Both the position numbers and the translations under genes were made by a program. The notes under the pieces are model-generated. The model saw only the letters and a list, made by a program, of their open reading frames with translations. It was not told where the DNA came from and made no database searches. From assembly GCF_002259405.1 (NCBI RefSeq), contig NZ_NPFW01000007.1, positions 124,001 through 188,000 on the forward strand: DNA of 64,000 bases, read 5' to 3'. The DNA comes from Rhodococcus sp. 14-2483-1-2. Lineage in GTDB: Bacteria > Actinomycetota > Actinomycetes > Mycobacteriales > Mycobacteriaceae. How positions within the stretch are numbered: position 1 is the first letter of the stretch; each line of letters opens with the position of its first letter. Below, one piece after another: positions 37,176 through 46,900 of this stretch.

Positions 37176-38806
37176 GCGGTGTCGGGCATCTCGGAATCAC
37201 CGTGGGCAACACCAGGTCCGTCGCGGCCTACCGCGCATCGGTCGAGGACGAACCGACGATCGTCGTCCTGCCGACGACCCTGCGATTCGACGAGGAAGGC
37301 CGAGCCCACCTCGGTGAACCCGTCGACACGGCCCCGTTCACCCGGTTCGTCGATCTCGTCGGTCAGCAGGAGGATCTCGAGCCCGACGCCGACGCCTACC
37401 GCGCCGAGGACTTGATGGCCAACGCCGCCAACTGCCTCGTCACCATGGTGTCTGCGAAGGCCGGGGTATCCGGCGACATGCCCGTCACGACCATGACGTA
37501 CCCGACGCGGTGGACCCGCGCCGCCGTCGCCCTGCTGCGTGACGCCCTCGATCACACCGGCCTCACCGAGGTTGCCCTGGTTCCCGACGCCAAAGCCTCG
37601 AGCGCGTTCGCGCAGCCGAGCCCGGGAGCTGCGGTCACGGTGGTCGACATCGGAGCCACCGGCACCGACATCTCCACCTATCCCGGAGGCGGGACGGTAC
37701 GCAGCACCGACGTCGGCGGAGACGCCTTCACCGACGCACTCTTCGATCACGTGGTCACCGATCGCGAGCACATCGACCTGTCCGACGCGGCAGTCCTGGC
37801 TGCCCTCTCAGGCGTCGTCGCCTCGTGCGAGTCGGCCAAGCAGACCCTGAGCACGGCCGACGTCGCCACGATCTCGGTCGAACTTCCCGGGGACTCGCAG
37901 AGCATTGCGGTCACACGAGCCGAGTTCGCGAACCTCGTCGCGCCGTTGCTCCGCCGACTCGACGTGCCGGGGTCCGGCACCGTGATACTCACCGGCGGCA
38001 GCGCCGCACTCCCGTCGGTGGCGACGGACATCGGTGAACGCTCGTCGGGCCGAACGATCGTCGAGCCACTCGCTGCGACCCGCGGCGCTCTGCTGCTCGC
38101 CGAGGTCGAGGATGTCGACGGTAACTCCCTGGTGACCGGTGCCGCGCCGGTCGTCACCCGCAACGACGGCACGGAGTCCCTCGACACCGACGCCATCCCG
38201 GTCGTCGCACCCGAGCCGTCCCTCGCGTTCTCCGAGGCAATTCCCGCGGTCGCTCCTGTGTTCGACCATTCGGAATTTCGCTCCGAACCGATCGTCCCGG
38301 TCGACGAGAACGCGTCGACCACCGCGTACGCACCCGTCGCTCCGGCCGCCGCCGCCCAGGTCGGGGCGAAGAATGAACGCAGCGAGCGTTCGCGGACGAT
38401 CGCCACGATCGTTGCCGGTGCAGCGGCAGGCGTGGTCATCGTCCTCGCGATCGCGGCAGTGAGCGGAGTGTTCGGTGACGCTCCGGCCGCGACACCCCCG
38501 ACCGTCACCGATGCCGGCTCGCCGATCGTCACCTCGACGCGCGCACCCGCGACCACCACCGCCACCCCCGTCTTCGTACCCGAGGTCGTCGAACAGACGC
38601 CGGACGAGCCGTACATCGCACCCGAACCTGCCCCCCTGCCTGCTCCCGCGCCCGCGCCGGTGCCCGCCCCTGCGCCCGTGGTACCCACCACGACGCCCGT
38701 GGTCACCACGACTCCGGTGACGACCACCCCGGTCGAGACCACGACTCCGGCTACGACCACCACCAGCACCACGACGGCGGCCACGACCACGACTCCCCCT
38801 GCTTAG
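37172..38806 (+). CDS. Hsp70-like membrane protein (no. 3)
   Basis: 544 residues. ATPase-like domain: degenerate phosphate-1 (LGITVGNTRSVAA), phosphate-2 VVDIGATGTDIS (about 156), adenosine motif ILTGGSAALPSV (about 271). It ends with a membrane span (about 409-431) and a Pro/Thr-rich outer tail with runs of TTTPV repeats, a composition typical of cell-wall-spanning and possibly O-mannosylated segments in actinobacteria. The ATG at 37172 overlaps the stop of protein no. 2. Last gene of the Hsp70-like/iniR operon. Confidence 0.88.
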   Translation: MSGVGHLGITVGNTRSVAAYRASVEDEPTIVVLPTTLRFDEEGRAHLGEPVDTAPFTRFVDLVGQQEDLEPDADAYRAEDLMANAANCLVTMVSAKAGVSGDMPVTTMTYPTRWTRAAVALLRDALDHTGLTEVALVPDAKASSAFAQPSPGAAVTVVDIGATGTDISTYPGGGTVRSTDVGGDAFTDALFDHVVTDREHIDLSDAAVLAALSGVVASCESAKQTLSTADVATISVELPGDSQSIAVTRAEFANLVAPLLRRLDVPGSGTVILTGGSAALPSVATDIGERSSGRTIVEPLAATRGALLLAEVEDVDGNSLVTGAAPVVTRNDGTESLDTDAIPVVAPEPSLAFSEAIPAVAPVFDHSEFRSEPIVPVDENASTTAYAPVAPAAAAQVGAKNERSERSRTIATIVAGAAAGVVIVLAIAAVSGVFGDAPAATPPTVTDAGSPIVTSTRAPATTTATPVFVPEVVEQTPDEPYIAPEPAPLPAPAPAPVPAPAPVVPTTTPVVTTTPVTTTPVETTTPATTTTSTTTAATTTTPPA

Positions 38807-38887
38807 CTCTGAGCTGGGCAAACACTGATTCTGCGCCCGATGCCCTAGGGTGGGTCGCTGACGACAAGCACCCGATGAAGGGATTTC

Positions 38888-40186
38888 ATGCGTAACACCG
38901 GGGCGCTGCGTGCCGCAGTGCTGTGTTCGACGGCTTTTGTTCTTCTTGCTTCGTTCTCCGGAACAGCAGCAGCCGAACCCGTCGTCCAGTCACCCGCCGA
39001 TCAGCTTCCCCGCGAGCTCGTCGAAGCCGTGCAGCGAGATCTGAAGATCTCCCCGCAGGAGTACCTCGATCGTGCTGCCCGCGCGCAGGAACTGTCTGCT
39101 TACGCATCCGACTTCCGGGCCAGCCGTCCCGCAGATTTCGCCGGTGCCTGGATCGGACCCGACGGCAATGCCGTCGTCGCCGTCACCTCGCCTGCTGCGG
39201 CACAGGCCGTCGCCAAGGACGGATACGCCACCGCGCAGTCGCCCGTGTCGGCAGACGGACTCGAGAAGTCGCTGGCAGACCTCAACAGTTGGATCGCAGG
39301 CCTCCCCCGCGAGATCTCCGAGCAGATCAACGGCACGGCCATCGACTTCATCGACAATCAGATCGTCATCGACCTGGTGAACAGTCCGATCGGTAGCGCG
39401 CTGAATCTGCCGACGCTGCTGGCGAACATCAAGGTCATCCTATCCCCCGGCGGAAACAAGCCGGTCGACCCGACTCCGATGGGCGGCGACACCTACGTCA
39501 CCACCTCGGGACCCATCGCCGACGCTCCGGCCACCGACATCAGCATCTGCTCGTTCGGCTTCAACGCCGTCGACCCCTCCGGTGCCGCGGTCAATCTCAG
39601 CGCGGGCCACTGCAACCCCGACAAGGCCACCGGATCCGGCGGCGCACCGGTCTACCTTCCCGATCCGGCCGACATCTCGCGCAGCACGCAGATCGGGTCG
39701 TTCGATCGGTCCAGCCTGGGTGCGGCGGACGGCCTCGACTGGTCGGTCATCGCCTTGAACGACACCGGCGTCGCGTCCGGACTCGACCGCCCCACCGTCC
39801 GTGGAGCGAACGGCAGCACCGTCACCGTCACCGGAACCGCGGCTCCTGTGATCGGAGCGCCGGTCTGCAAGTCCGGGCAGTCGTCGTCGTTCACCTGTGG
39901 AGTGGTTGCGGCCGATCGCGTCGAGACACAGCTCTACATGGAGGACGGCACGTCCCGCACCGTTCGCGGATTCGCCAGCACCGCATGCACTCTCGCCGGC
40001 GACAGCGGCGGTGCCATCGTGACCGGAACACTCGCGCTCGGAATCACCAGCGGATCCAACAGCGGCGGCGCACCCGATTGCAACGAGGCCAACCTGGCGC
40101 TGGCGCAGTACGGCGGCACCGCAAGCCTGGGCATTCCCATCGATCAGGTCACGCGCGCGACCGGAGCCACACTGCGCACCGAGTAG
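38888..40186 (+). CDS. Secreted chymotrypsin-fold protease with pro-region (no. 1)
   Basis: 432 residues. Sec signal peptide (cleavage near GTAAA/EP), a pro-region of about 170 residues of the alpha-lytic-protease type (QLPRELVEAVQRDLKISPQEYLD segment), then an S1 protease domain. Triad: His in LSAGHCNPD (about 240), Asp in GLDWSVIAL (about 283), Ser in LAGDSGGAIV (about 371). Four or more Cys could form the usual disulfides. It is 81 bp after the Hsp70-like operon and 87 bp before a homologous protease, which suggests a duplication. A role in processing envelope or secreted proteins is inferred from location. Confidence 0.9.
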   Translation: MRNTGALRAAVLCSTAFVLLASFSGTAAAEPVVQSPADQLPRELVEAVQRDLKISPQEYLDRAARAQELSAYASDFRASRPADFAGAWIGPDGNAVVAVTSPAAAQAVAKDGYATAQSPVSADGLEKSLADLNSWIAGLPREISEQINGTAIDFIDNQIVIDLVNSPIGSALNLPTLLANIKVILSPGGNKPVDPTPMGGDTYVTTSGPIADAPATDISICSFGFNAVDPSGAAVNLSAGHCNPDKATGSGGAPVYLPDPADISRSTQIGSFDRSSLGAADGLDWSVIALNDTGVASGLDRPTVRGANGSTVTVTGTAAPVIGAPVCKSGQSSSFTCGVVAADRVETQLYMEDGTSRTVRGFASTACTLAGDSGGAIVTGTLALGITSGSNSGGAPDCNEANLALAQYGGTASLGIPIDQVTRATGATLRTE

Positions 40187-40273
40187 TGGCTACTTCGGGA
40201 GGCGTTCACCCCCTATAGTCGTACAACAGGGTGAACGGCATCACATCTTCTGATGCCCGGGGGAGAGGTTTCT

Positions 40274-41395
40274 ATGCGTCGCCGTGCGTTTCGGCTGTCG
40301 ATCGTTGCAGTTCCGCTTCTGGTGACGCTGGCCGTGTCCACGCCCACTGCAGCGGCAGATCCGGCGGCCGAAGCGGTATTGCCCGCGGCCTTGGCCGACG
40401 CCGTGGCCCGCGACCTCGGGCTCGATCCGCAGCAGTTTCTCGACCGAGCGGACGCGGCGCGGCGGTTGGCCGAGTTCACCGCCACCATCGGTTCCGGCGG
40501 GGTCACGAGCGCGTGGCTCGACGAGAACGGGCGTCCCGTCGTCGCGGTGGCAGACGGACCGACCCACGCCGACGTGGCCGATGCCGCGTCGGCCAGCGGT
40601 TTCGAGGTCGATGCATCACCCATCGAGATCCCGCCGGCAGTTCTCGATGTCGTCCAACCTCTGGTGGACCTGCTCCCGTTCGATCCGTCACCGACGGCAG
40701 GCCCGATTCGCCCGAGTTCGTATCTCGGCGGCGACAGCTACCTGGCGGGCAAGCCTGCCGGCCTCGGTCAGCGATGCTCACTCGGGTTCAATGCCGTCGA
40801 CCCGACGCACGGGTCCGTCAATATCACTGCGGGACACTGCAATCCAAATATCGCCGATACCGGTTCCGCGGCACTGACGGGCGCGTATCCGATGTACGGC
40901 AGTCTTGTGGGCTCGAAATTCGGGACGTTCTACCGAACCAGCCGGTCGCACAACGATTACGCCTTGATCGACATCGACGACGCCAACGTCGGCGAATTCG
41001 AGAGCAACGCGGTGCGAGTCCCCTGGGCTGCTCCCCTGCACGTCACCGGAACAGTGGATCCGATCGTGGGAGCACCGGTCTGCAAATCCGGATCCCGAAC
41101 CGGATTCAGTTGCGGCACAATTCTTGCCACGGGTCAGCATGTCGCATTGGGAGAGCACGTCTTCGATCGCAGCTTCTCCACGTCCATCTGCGCGTTGCGC
41201 GGCGACAGTGGTGGCCCCATCGTCAGCGGCACCCTCGCCGTGGGCATCTCCAGTGCATCGAACGTGGGCGATCAGCCCTCCTGCGAGGTCGCGACCGTCG
41301 TCAGCATGCTGCAAGGTCAGCGACCGGAATTGTTCGCCACCCCCATCAACGACATACTCGCCGAGAACCCCGGCCTGACCATCCGTACGTCCTAG
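40274..41395 (+). CDS. Secreted chymotrypsin-fold protease with pro-region (no. 2)
   Basis: 373 residues. Signal peptide (MRRRAFRLS, then a hydrophobic core ending TPTAAA), pro-region with the same LPAALADAVARDLGLDPQQFLD pattern as the upstream protease, then an S1 domain: His in NITAGHCNPN (about 186), Asp in HNDYALIDI (about 227), Ser in LRGDSGGPIV (about 311). It is shorter in the pro-region than the first copy. ATG at 40274 has GGGAGAGG five bases upstream. Its TAG stop is shared base-for-base with the stop of the convergent gene at 41392 (the palindrome CTAG). Confidence 0.9.
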   Translation: MRRRAFRLSIVAVPLLVTLAVSTPTAAADPAAEAVLPAALADAVARDLGLDPQQFLDRADAARRLAEFTATIGSGGVTSAWLDENGRPVVAVADGPTHADVADAASASGFEVDASPIEIPPAVLDVVQPLVDLLPFDPSPTAGPIRPSSYLGGDSYLAGKPAGLGQRCSLGFNAVDPTHGSVNITAGHCNPNIADTGSAALTGAYPMYGSLVGSKFGTFYRTSRSHNDYALIDIDDANVGEFESNAVRVPWAAPLHVTGTVDPIVGAPVCKSGSRTGFSCGTILATGQHVALGEHVFDRSFSTSICALRGDSGGPIVSGTLAVGISSASNVGDQPSCEVATVVSMLQGQRPELFATPINDILAENPGLTIRTS

Positions 41396-42510
41396 TCGTT
41401 CGACGGGCGCAGACGTGACAGCACCGCGTAGCCGACCTTCCGCGCGTGCGCGAACCCAGGCGACAGCTCCCATCGACGCAGCAAGCCGACCAGAATCCGC
41501 GACCCGATCGTGCGAGTGGGTACGCCCACCACAGCTATCACGTCGTAGCCGGAGGTGGACCACGCCTTCTTGTTGTCGTTGACACCTACACCCTGGTCCA
41601 ACACGGTCACGTCGAGTTCGTCGTGCGTCTGGATCAGCCATTCCACCATCTGATGGCCGGGTTGGTACTTCGCAACTGCGGGATCGTGGTGCGTGAGCCA
41701 CGACTCGAGTCGCGATCCTGTGCGGATGCAGATCTCGTGCGCGCACCATCGCCCGTCGACGCTCACTCCTACAAGAGCCAATCTGCCGGCCGCTGCTTCA
41801 CCGAGCAGAAAGGCCTTGGCCGACGCCGAGGGATCGGCAGGCGACTTTTCTGCGAGGTAGTCGGTGCGATCGGTGTGACGCGTCGACGCGGCGGCCAACC
41901 TGGAAATGTCTGCCCAACGCAGCTCGAGGTGCTCGGCATCGCGGATGGTTTCCACCACCATGGGACTCCCGGACCGCTCGGCCTGACGTCTGTACTTCTC
42001 GAGCCGCTTCAGTGATTTGCGCCCACGCACATCGCGTGCGGTACTGCCCGGCGGTACGTCGATAACCGGAACTCGCTCCCGCACGAGTGAGTCCGAACGC
42101 CACCGCGGGTGCGCACCGAGCGCCTCGATGGCAGTTCGGTTGTCGATCATCGAGTCCGCATAGTAGGTCAGACCGTGATCGTCGATCGAATCCCAGAGAA
42201 CGCGAGACGACGCGTCGTCCTCACTGAGCAATTCGGTCGGGACGCCCTGCCCGTTCCCGAGTATCTTCGCTACCTTCACCGGACCCATTCGCGTGACAAA
42301 CAGTGGGGCCAGTGCCACCAGACGCCCACCTCGACGTACATGCACGAAGGCGAGCTCACTTCCCGCCGGCCGTGGGGCATTCAGTGCGTAACCGGGACGG
42401 GAGGAGAAGACCGTGCCGACCCGTTCCGCCAACGCATCCCACTCATCGTGAAGCTCGTCGGTGAGCCTTGTGTCCATGCCCCCACAAAGGGGTTCACAGT
42501 CGGTTTTCAT
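41392..42510 (-). CDS. GNAT-fold (BioF2/CelD-like) acyltransferase
   Basis: 372 residues. It matches the BioF2-like GNAT family (PF13480 type): an N-terminal region with a GGRLVALAPLFV strand pair, a central basic helix (RGRKSLKRLEKYRRQAERSG), and the C-terminal GNAT half with WCAHEICIRTGSRLESWLTHHDP and YQPGHQMVEWLIQ. Such proteins often acylate polysaccharides or peptidoglycan-linked sugars; the substrate here is unknown. Alternative start ATG at 42477 (MDTRL). No signal peptide. Confidence 0.78.
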   Translation of the reverse strand: MKTDCEPLCGGMDTRLTDELHDEWDALAERVGTVFSSRPGYALNAPRPAGSELAFVHVRRGGRLVALAPLFVTRMGPVKVAKILGNGQGVPTELLSEDDASSRVLWDSIDDHGLTYYADSMIDNRTAIEALGAHPRWRSDSLVRERVPVIDVPPGSTARDVRGRKSLKRLEKYRRQAERSGSPMVVETIRDAEHLELRWADISRLAAASTRHTDRTDYLAEKSPADPSASAKAFLLGEAAAGRLALVGVSVDGRWCAHEICIRTGSRLESWLTHHDPAVAKYQPGHQMVEWLIQTHDELDVTVLDQGVGVNDNKKAWSTSGYDVIAVVGVPTRTIGSRILVGLLRRWELSPGFAHARKVGYAVLSRLRPSND

Positions 42511-42694
42511 GGGTTTTACTTTACTGTTGGTTTACTCAATACGCATAAACCCGCATGCGACTTGTTTTCGTCGATTCGCTCGGCTGATGACATTTGACTG
42601 TCGACGCCGCCTCGGCCCATGCGAAGACCTGCTGCACTACACAATTCCTGTGCGATCACATCGATCCCACGCGGAACCGGCGCATCGAACGAAA

Positions 42695-42729
42695 CAGGGC
42701 CCGCACTCTCGCCGAGAGTGCGGGCCCTG
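42695..42729 (-). terminator. Terminator of the glycine-zipper protein gene
   Basis: A 16-bp perfect stem (CAGGGCCCGCACTCTC and complement) with a 3-nt loop, 20 bp after the stop at 42750, followed on the minus strand by TTTCGTT. Confidence 0.88.
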
Positions 42730-42749
42730 TCTGGCAGATGAGCTGAAGG

Positions 42750-43406
42750 CTACTTGGCCCAGACCGTGGTGCCCGGTGCCGCGTTCAGCGTGTTGATCAA
42801 GTCGATTCCGGCAACGACGAGCGTGGGTCCGCCGGCGATGATCGTGCCGACGACGCCACCGATGCCTGCACCGGTCACCACAGCAGGGATGACAGCGGGG
42901 CCGCCGATGATGCCGACGAGTCCCAGGCCAGCTCCGACGATGGTGCCGGTGAGTCCGCCGATCGCGGTCGCGATACCGAGCTGCGACGAGAAGTTCTGCT
43001 GCGCCCTGAGGTTCTCCTCGGGCGAGGCGACGGTCGTTGCGCCGATGCTGCGCGAGTTGGCCGATGCCTTCGTGAAGTCGAGGTTCGGAACCAGGCGCAG
43101 GGTCTTGCCGTTGTCGTCGACGTTCTGCTCGTACGGGAAGTTGAGTCCGCCGAGGTTGAACGACAGCGGGAGCGTCACGAGGGTGTTGTCGGCGGCGTCG
43201 AGGACGTCGACCGTCTTGCCGTCGTCGGCGACCTTGAAGGCACCTGCGTCGATGGTGGTGACGATGGTGCGATCTTCGAGATCGACGGTGTAGTTGGTGT
43301 CACCGGGGGCCGTCTCATCGACGGGCTGGGCATACGCGGTTCCGCTGGCCAGGCCCATCGCGACTGCAACGAGGGCCGATGTGACGACCAGTTTGCTGAG
43401 TTTCAT
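42750..43406 (-). CDS. Exported protein with glycine-zipper C-terminal half
   Basis: 218 residues. Signal peptide MKLSKLVVTS, hydrophobic core, cleavage near TAYA/QP. Residues about 40-130 form a beta-rich domain of unknown type (YTVDLEDRTIVTTIDAGAF). Residues about 150-205 are a hydrophobic glycine-zipper region (TGTIVGAGLGLVGIIGGPAV) that could insert in or span a membrane. Such secreted proteins are abundant in Rhodococcus and mostly uncharacterised. The start is the ATG at 43406; the longer frame to 43460 is not supported. Confidence 0.8.
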   Translation of the reverse strand: MKLSKLVVTSALVAVAMGLASGTAYAQPVDETAPGDTNYTVDLEDRTIVTTIDAGAFKVADDGKTVDVLDAADNTLVTLPLSFNLGGLNFPYEQNVDDNGKTLRLVPNLDFTKASANSRSIGATTVASPEENLRAQQNFSSQLGIATAIGGLTGTIVGAGLGLVGIIGGPAVIPAVVTGAGIGGVVGTIIAGGPTLVVAGIDLINTLNAAPGTTVWAK

Positions 43407-43993
43407 GTGGAGTTCAGTTCCGTTTCTGTGCATTGAATGCTTGGCAGTACCGCTAGGCAACCGTCAAACGCAAAGTCACCCCGATGACGCTTTTGCGACT
43501 TTTGGTGCGCCCGAATTGTAGCGTACGAATCGGACCGGTCGTTGTCCTTTTGAGACCGGTCCGCCACCTGTCAGTTACCCACTGTCACAAACATTTTGGA
43601 TATTCGCAGCACAGCGGCCCGAGTCACGTCATGCTGGGATCGGAGATGTCGATCATTCGACCGATCGAGGAAGACCGGGCCCGTGATCCCACCGGCCTCG
43701 GCCGTACCTCAGGTGACAATCCCGCCGCGTTCACAGAGCAGGTAAGGACTGCCTTCCCGACAGCACCTCGACGGCCTACGCATACGGTGATCTGCGAGAC
43801 AACCTACTGACGAGTTCAGCCCACCCGTCGGACGGCCTCATTTCCGCACCCACCAGCATCGCTTCGACCGGCGATGCTAAGTTACCCATCAGTACGGTGA
43901 AACTGCTACTGGCGAGTAACATAGCCCGTCAGCCGACTCGACGGGCTGAACCCGCGGTAGCCCCCAGCTGCCACCTGAACGAAAGGCCGCGAC
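43407..43993. other. Intergenic region with hairpins, no supported gene
   Basis: 587 bp between the divergent secreted-protein gene and the Fe-S oxidoreductase. It holds a 9-bp inverted repeat GGACCGGTC-N13-GACCGGTCC (43532-43562), a 7-bp hairpin (43856-43877; GCATCGC / GCGATGC) and an 8-bp hairpin (43923-43947; AGCCCGTC / GACGGGCT) about 50 bp before the oxidoreductase start. The last could sit in the 5' leader. One short open frame (43646-43810) has weak support. Confidence 0.6.
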
Positions 43994-46900
43994 ATGAACG
44001 CCCTGACGATCACGTTGGGCACAGTCGGTGCTCTGCTCAGCCTCGTGTGTTGGTACGTCTTCATTCGCGGGGGCCTGCGGATGTTCAACATCGTGCGACT
44101 CGGCCAGCCGGCACCCGACCGCTGGCGACCGATAGTGCCTCGCTTCAAGCAGATGCTCGTCGAGTTCCTGGCCCACACCAAGATGGTCAAGTTCCGCACC
44201 GTCGGCTGGGCGCACTGGCTCGTCATGATCGGCTTCATGCTCGGTTTCATCGTCTGGTTCGAGGCCTACGGTCAGACGTTCAACCCCGAGTTCCACTGGC
44301 CCATCGTCGGCAACACCGCGGCCTACCACCTGATCGACGAGCTCCTCGGACTCGGCACCGTCATCGGCATCACCACGCTGATCATCATCCGTCAGCTCAA
44401 CCACCCGCGTAAGCCCGAGCGCCAATCCCGCTTCGCCGGCTCCGGATTCAAGGCCGCCTACTTCGTCGAGGCCGTTGTGCTCATCGAGGGTCTGGGCATG
44501 GTGTTCGTCAAGGCGGGCAAGATCGCGACGTACGGACACGCGAACCCGTACACCGACTTCTTCACGATGCGCCTGGCCGAACTGCTGCCGGCCAACTCGA
44601 ACATGGTCTCGATCTTCGCGCTGATCAAACTGATGTCCGGCATGATCTGGCTCTACATCGTCGGTTCGCGCATCAACTGGGGCGTCGCGTGGCACCGCTT
44701 CACCGCGTTCCCCAACATCTACTTCAAGCGCATGGACGACGGCACCGTCGCCCTCGGCCCGGCCAAGCCGATGATGTCCGGCGGCAAGGTCCTCGAGATG
44801 GAAGAGGCCGACCCCGACGTCGACGCGTTCGGCGCAGGAAAGATCGAGGACTTCAGCTGGAAGGGCTGGCTCGACTTCACCACCTGCACCGAGTGTGGCC
44901 GCTGCCAGTCGCAGTGCCCCGCGTGGAACACCGGCAAGCCCCTCTCCCCCAAGCTGCTGATCATGTCGCTGCGCGACCACAGCCACGCCAAGGCCCCGTA
45001 TCTGCTGGCCGGCGGCAAGAAGGACATGGCAGGTGACGAGGTCGGACTCGTCGACTCCGAGGGCAACGTCGATCAGGCCAAGCTCGACGCCATCCCGCAG
45101 GCCGCCCGCGACGAAGCCGACCGCAAGCTCGTCGCCGACGCCATCGAGGGCGGCATCATCGATCCCGAGGTGCTGTGGAGCTGCACCACCTGTGGTGCCT
45201 GCGTCGAGCAGTGCCCGGTGGACATCGAGCACGTCGACCACATCATCGACATGCGCCGCTACCAGGTGCTCATCGAATCGGAGTTCCCGTCCGAGCTCGC
45301 AGGACTGTTCAAGAACCTCGAGAACAAGGGCAACCCCTGGGGCCAGAACTCGAAGGACCGCCTCAACTGGATCAACGAGATGGACTTCGACATCCCGGTC
45401 TTCGGCCAGGACGCCGATTCGTTCCAGGACTACGAGTACCTCTTCTGGGTCGGCTGTGCCGGTGCCTACGAGGACCGCGCGAAGAAGACCACCAAGGCCG
45501 TGGCCGAGTTGCTCGCCACTGCAGGCGTGAAGTTCATGGTGCTGGGTGCGGACGAGACCTGCACCGGCGACTCCGCTCGCCGCGCGGGCAACGAGTTCCT
45601 GTTCCAGCAGCTCGCGATGCAGAACATCGAGACGCTGAACAACGTGTTCGACGGCGTCGAGCAGAGCAAGCGCAAGATCGTCGTCACCTGCGCCCACTGC
45701 TTCAACGCGCTCGGCAACGAGTACCCGCAGGTCGGCGGTGACTACGAGGTGGTCCACCACACGCAGCTGCTCAACCGCCTCGTGCGACAGAAGAAGTTGA
45801 TCCCGGTGGCCTCGGTCAGCCAGGACATCACGTACCACGACCCGTGCTACCTCGGCCGTCACAACAAGGTGTACGACGCCCCGCGTGAGCTCATGGCCGC
45901 ATCGGGCTCCAACCTCAAGGAGATGCCGCGCCACGGTGAGCGGTCCATGTGCTGTGGTGCCGGTGGTGCACGCATGTGGATGGAAGAGAACATCGGCAAG
46001 CGCATCAACATCGACCGGGTCGACGAGGCACTGGCTACCAACCCGAAGAAGATCGCCACGGGTTGCCCGTTCTGCCGCGTGATGCTCACCGACGGTGTGA
46101 CCGCACGTCAGGAAGGCGGCGCACACGAGGGCGTCGAGGTCGTCGACGTCGCGCAGCTGATGCTCGAGTCGATCACCCGCGTCGAGTCCTCGGTACTGGG
46201 CGAGAACATCAAGGTCATTCCTCGCGAGCGCACTCCCGAGGAGAAACTGGCGACCGAGAACGCTGCCGAGGTCGAAGAAGCCGAGCGCATCGCACCCGTC
46301 GAGGAGCCCGCCGAGGCGAAGTCCGCTCCGGCAGCTCCGGCTCCGAAGGCCGGCGGCGGTCTGAAGATGAAGGGTCTGGCAAAGGCTCCGGGAGCGAAGG
46401 CACCCGGTTCCGCTGCACCGGCCGACAGTGCCGACGCAGAGCCCGCCGCCAAGCCCAAGGGTCTCGGCATGGCCGGGGGCAAGGCACCCGGCGGCAAGGG
46501 TCTGCAGATGAAGGGCAAGGCACCCGGCGCGAAGGCGGCTGCACCTGCACCTGCCGATACTCCCGCGTCGACCGAAGCACCTGCCACCGCAGAGGCCTCG
46601 GAGTCGACTCCCTCGGTCAAGCCCAAGGGTCTGGCTGTGAAGTCCGGATTCAAGAAGCCGGGAGCCAAGGCACCGGGTAAGCCTGCTGCCGAGGCCACTA
46701 CGGCGTCGGCACCTGCCCAGGAAACACCTGACGCACCTGCGGAATCTGCTTCTGCTGCAACCGAATCCAAGCCGACCGTCCAGCCCAAGGGCCTGGCCGT
46801 GAAGTCCGGATTCAAGAAGCCGGGAGCCAAGGCACCGGGTAAGCCTGCTGCCGAAGCGCCGGTCTCCGAAGCACCTGCGGCAGAGGCTCCCAAGGCCGAG

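Noticed and set aside
43646-43810. Possible small gene (about 54 residues) upstream of the Fe-S oxidoreductase
   Set aside because: The start has GGAG too close to the ATG and the codon bias at third positions is weak; no family is recognised.
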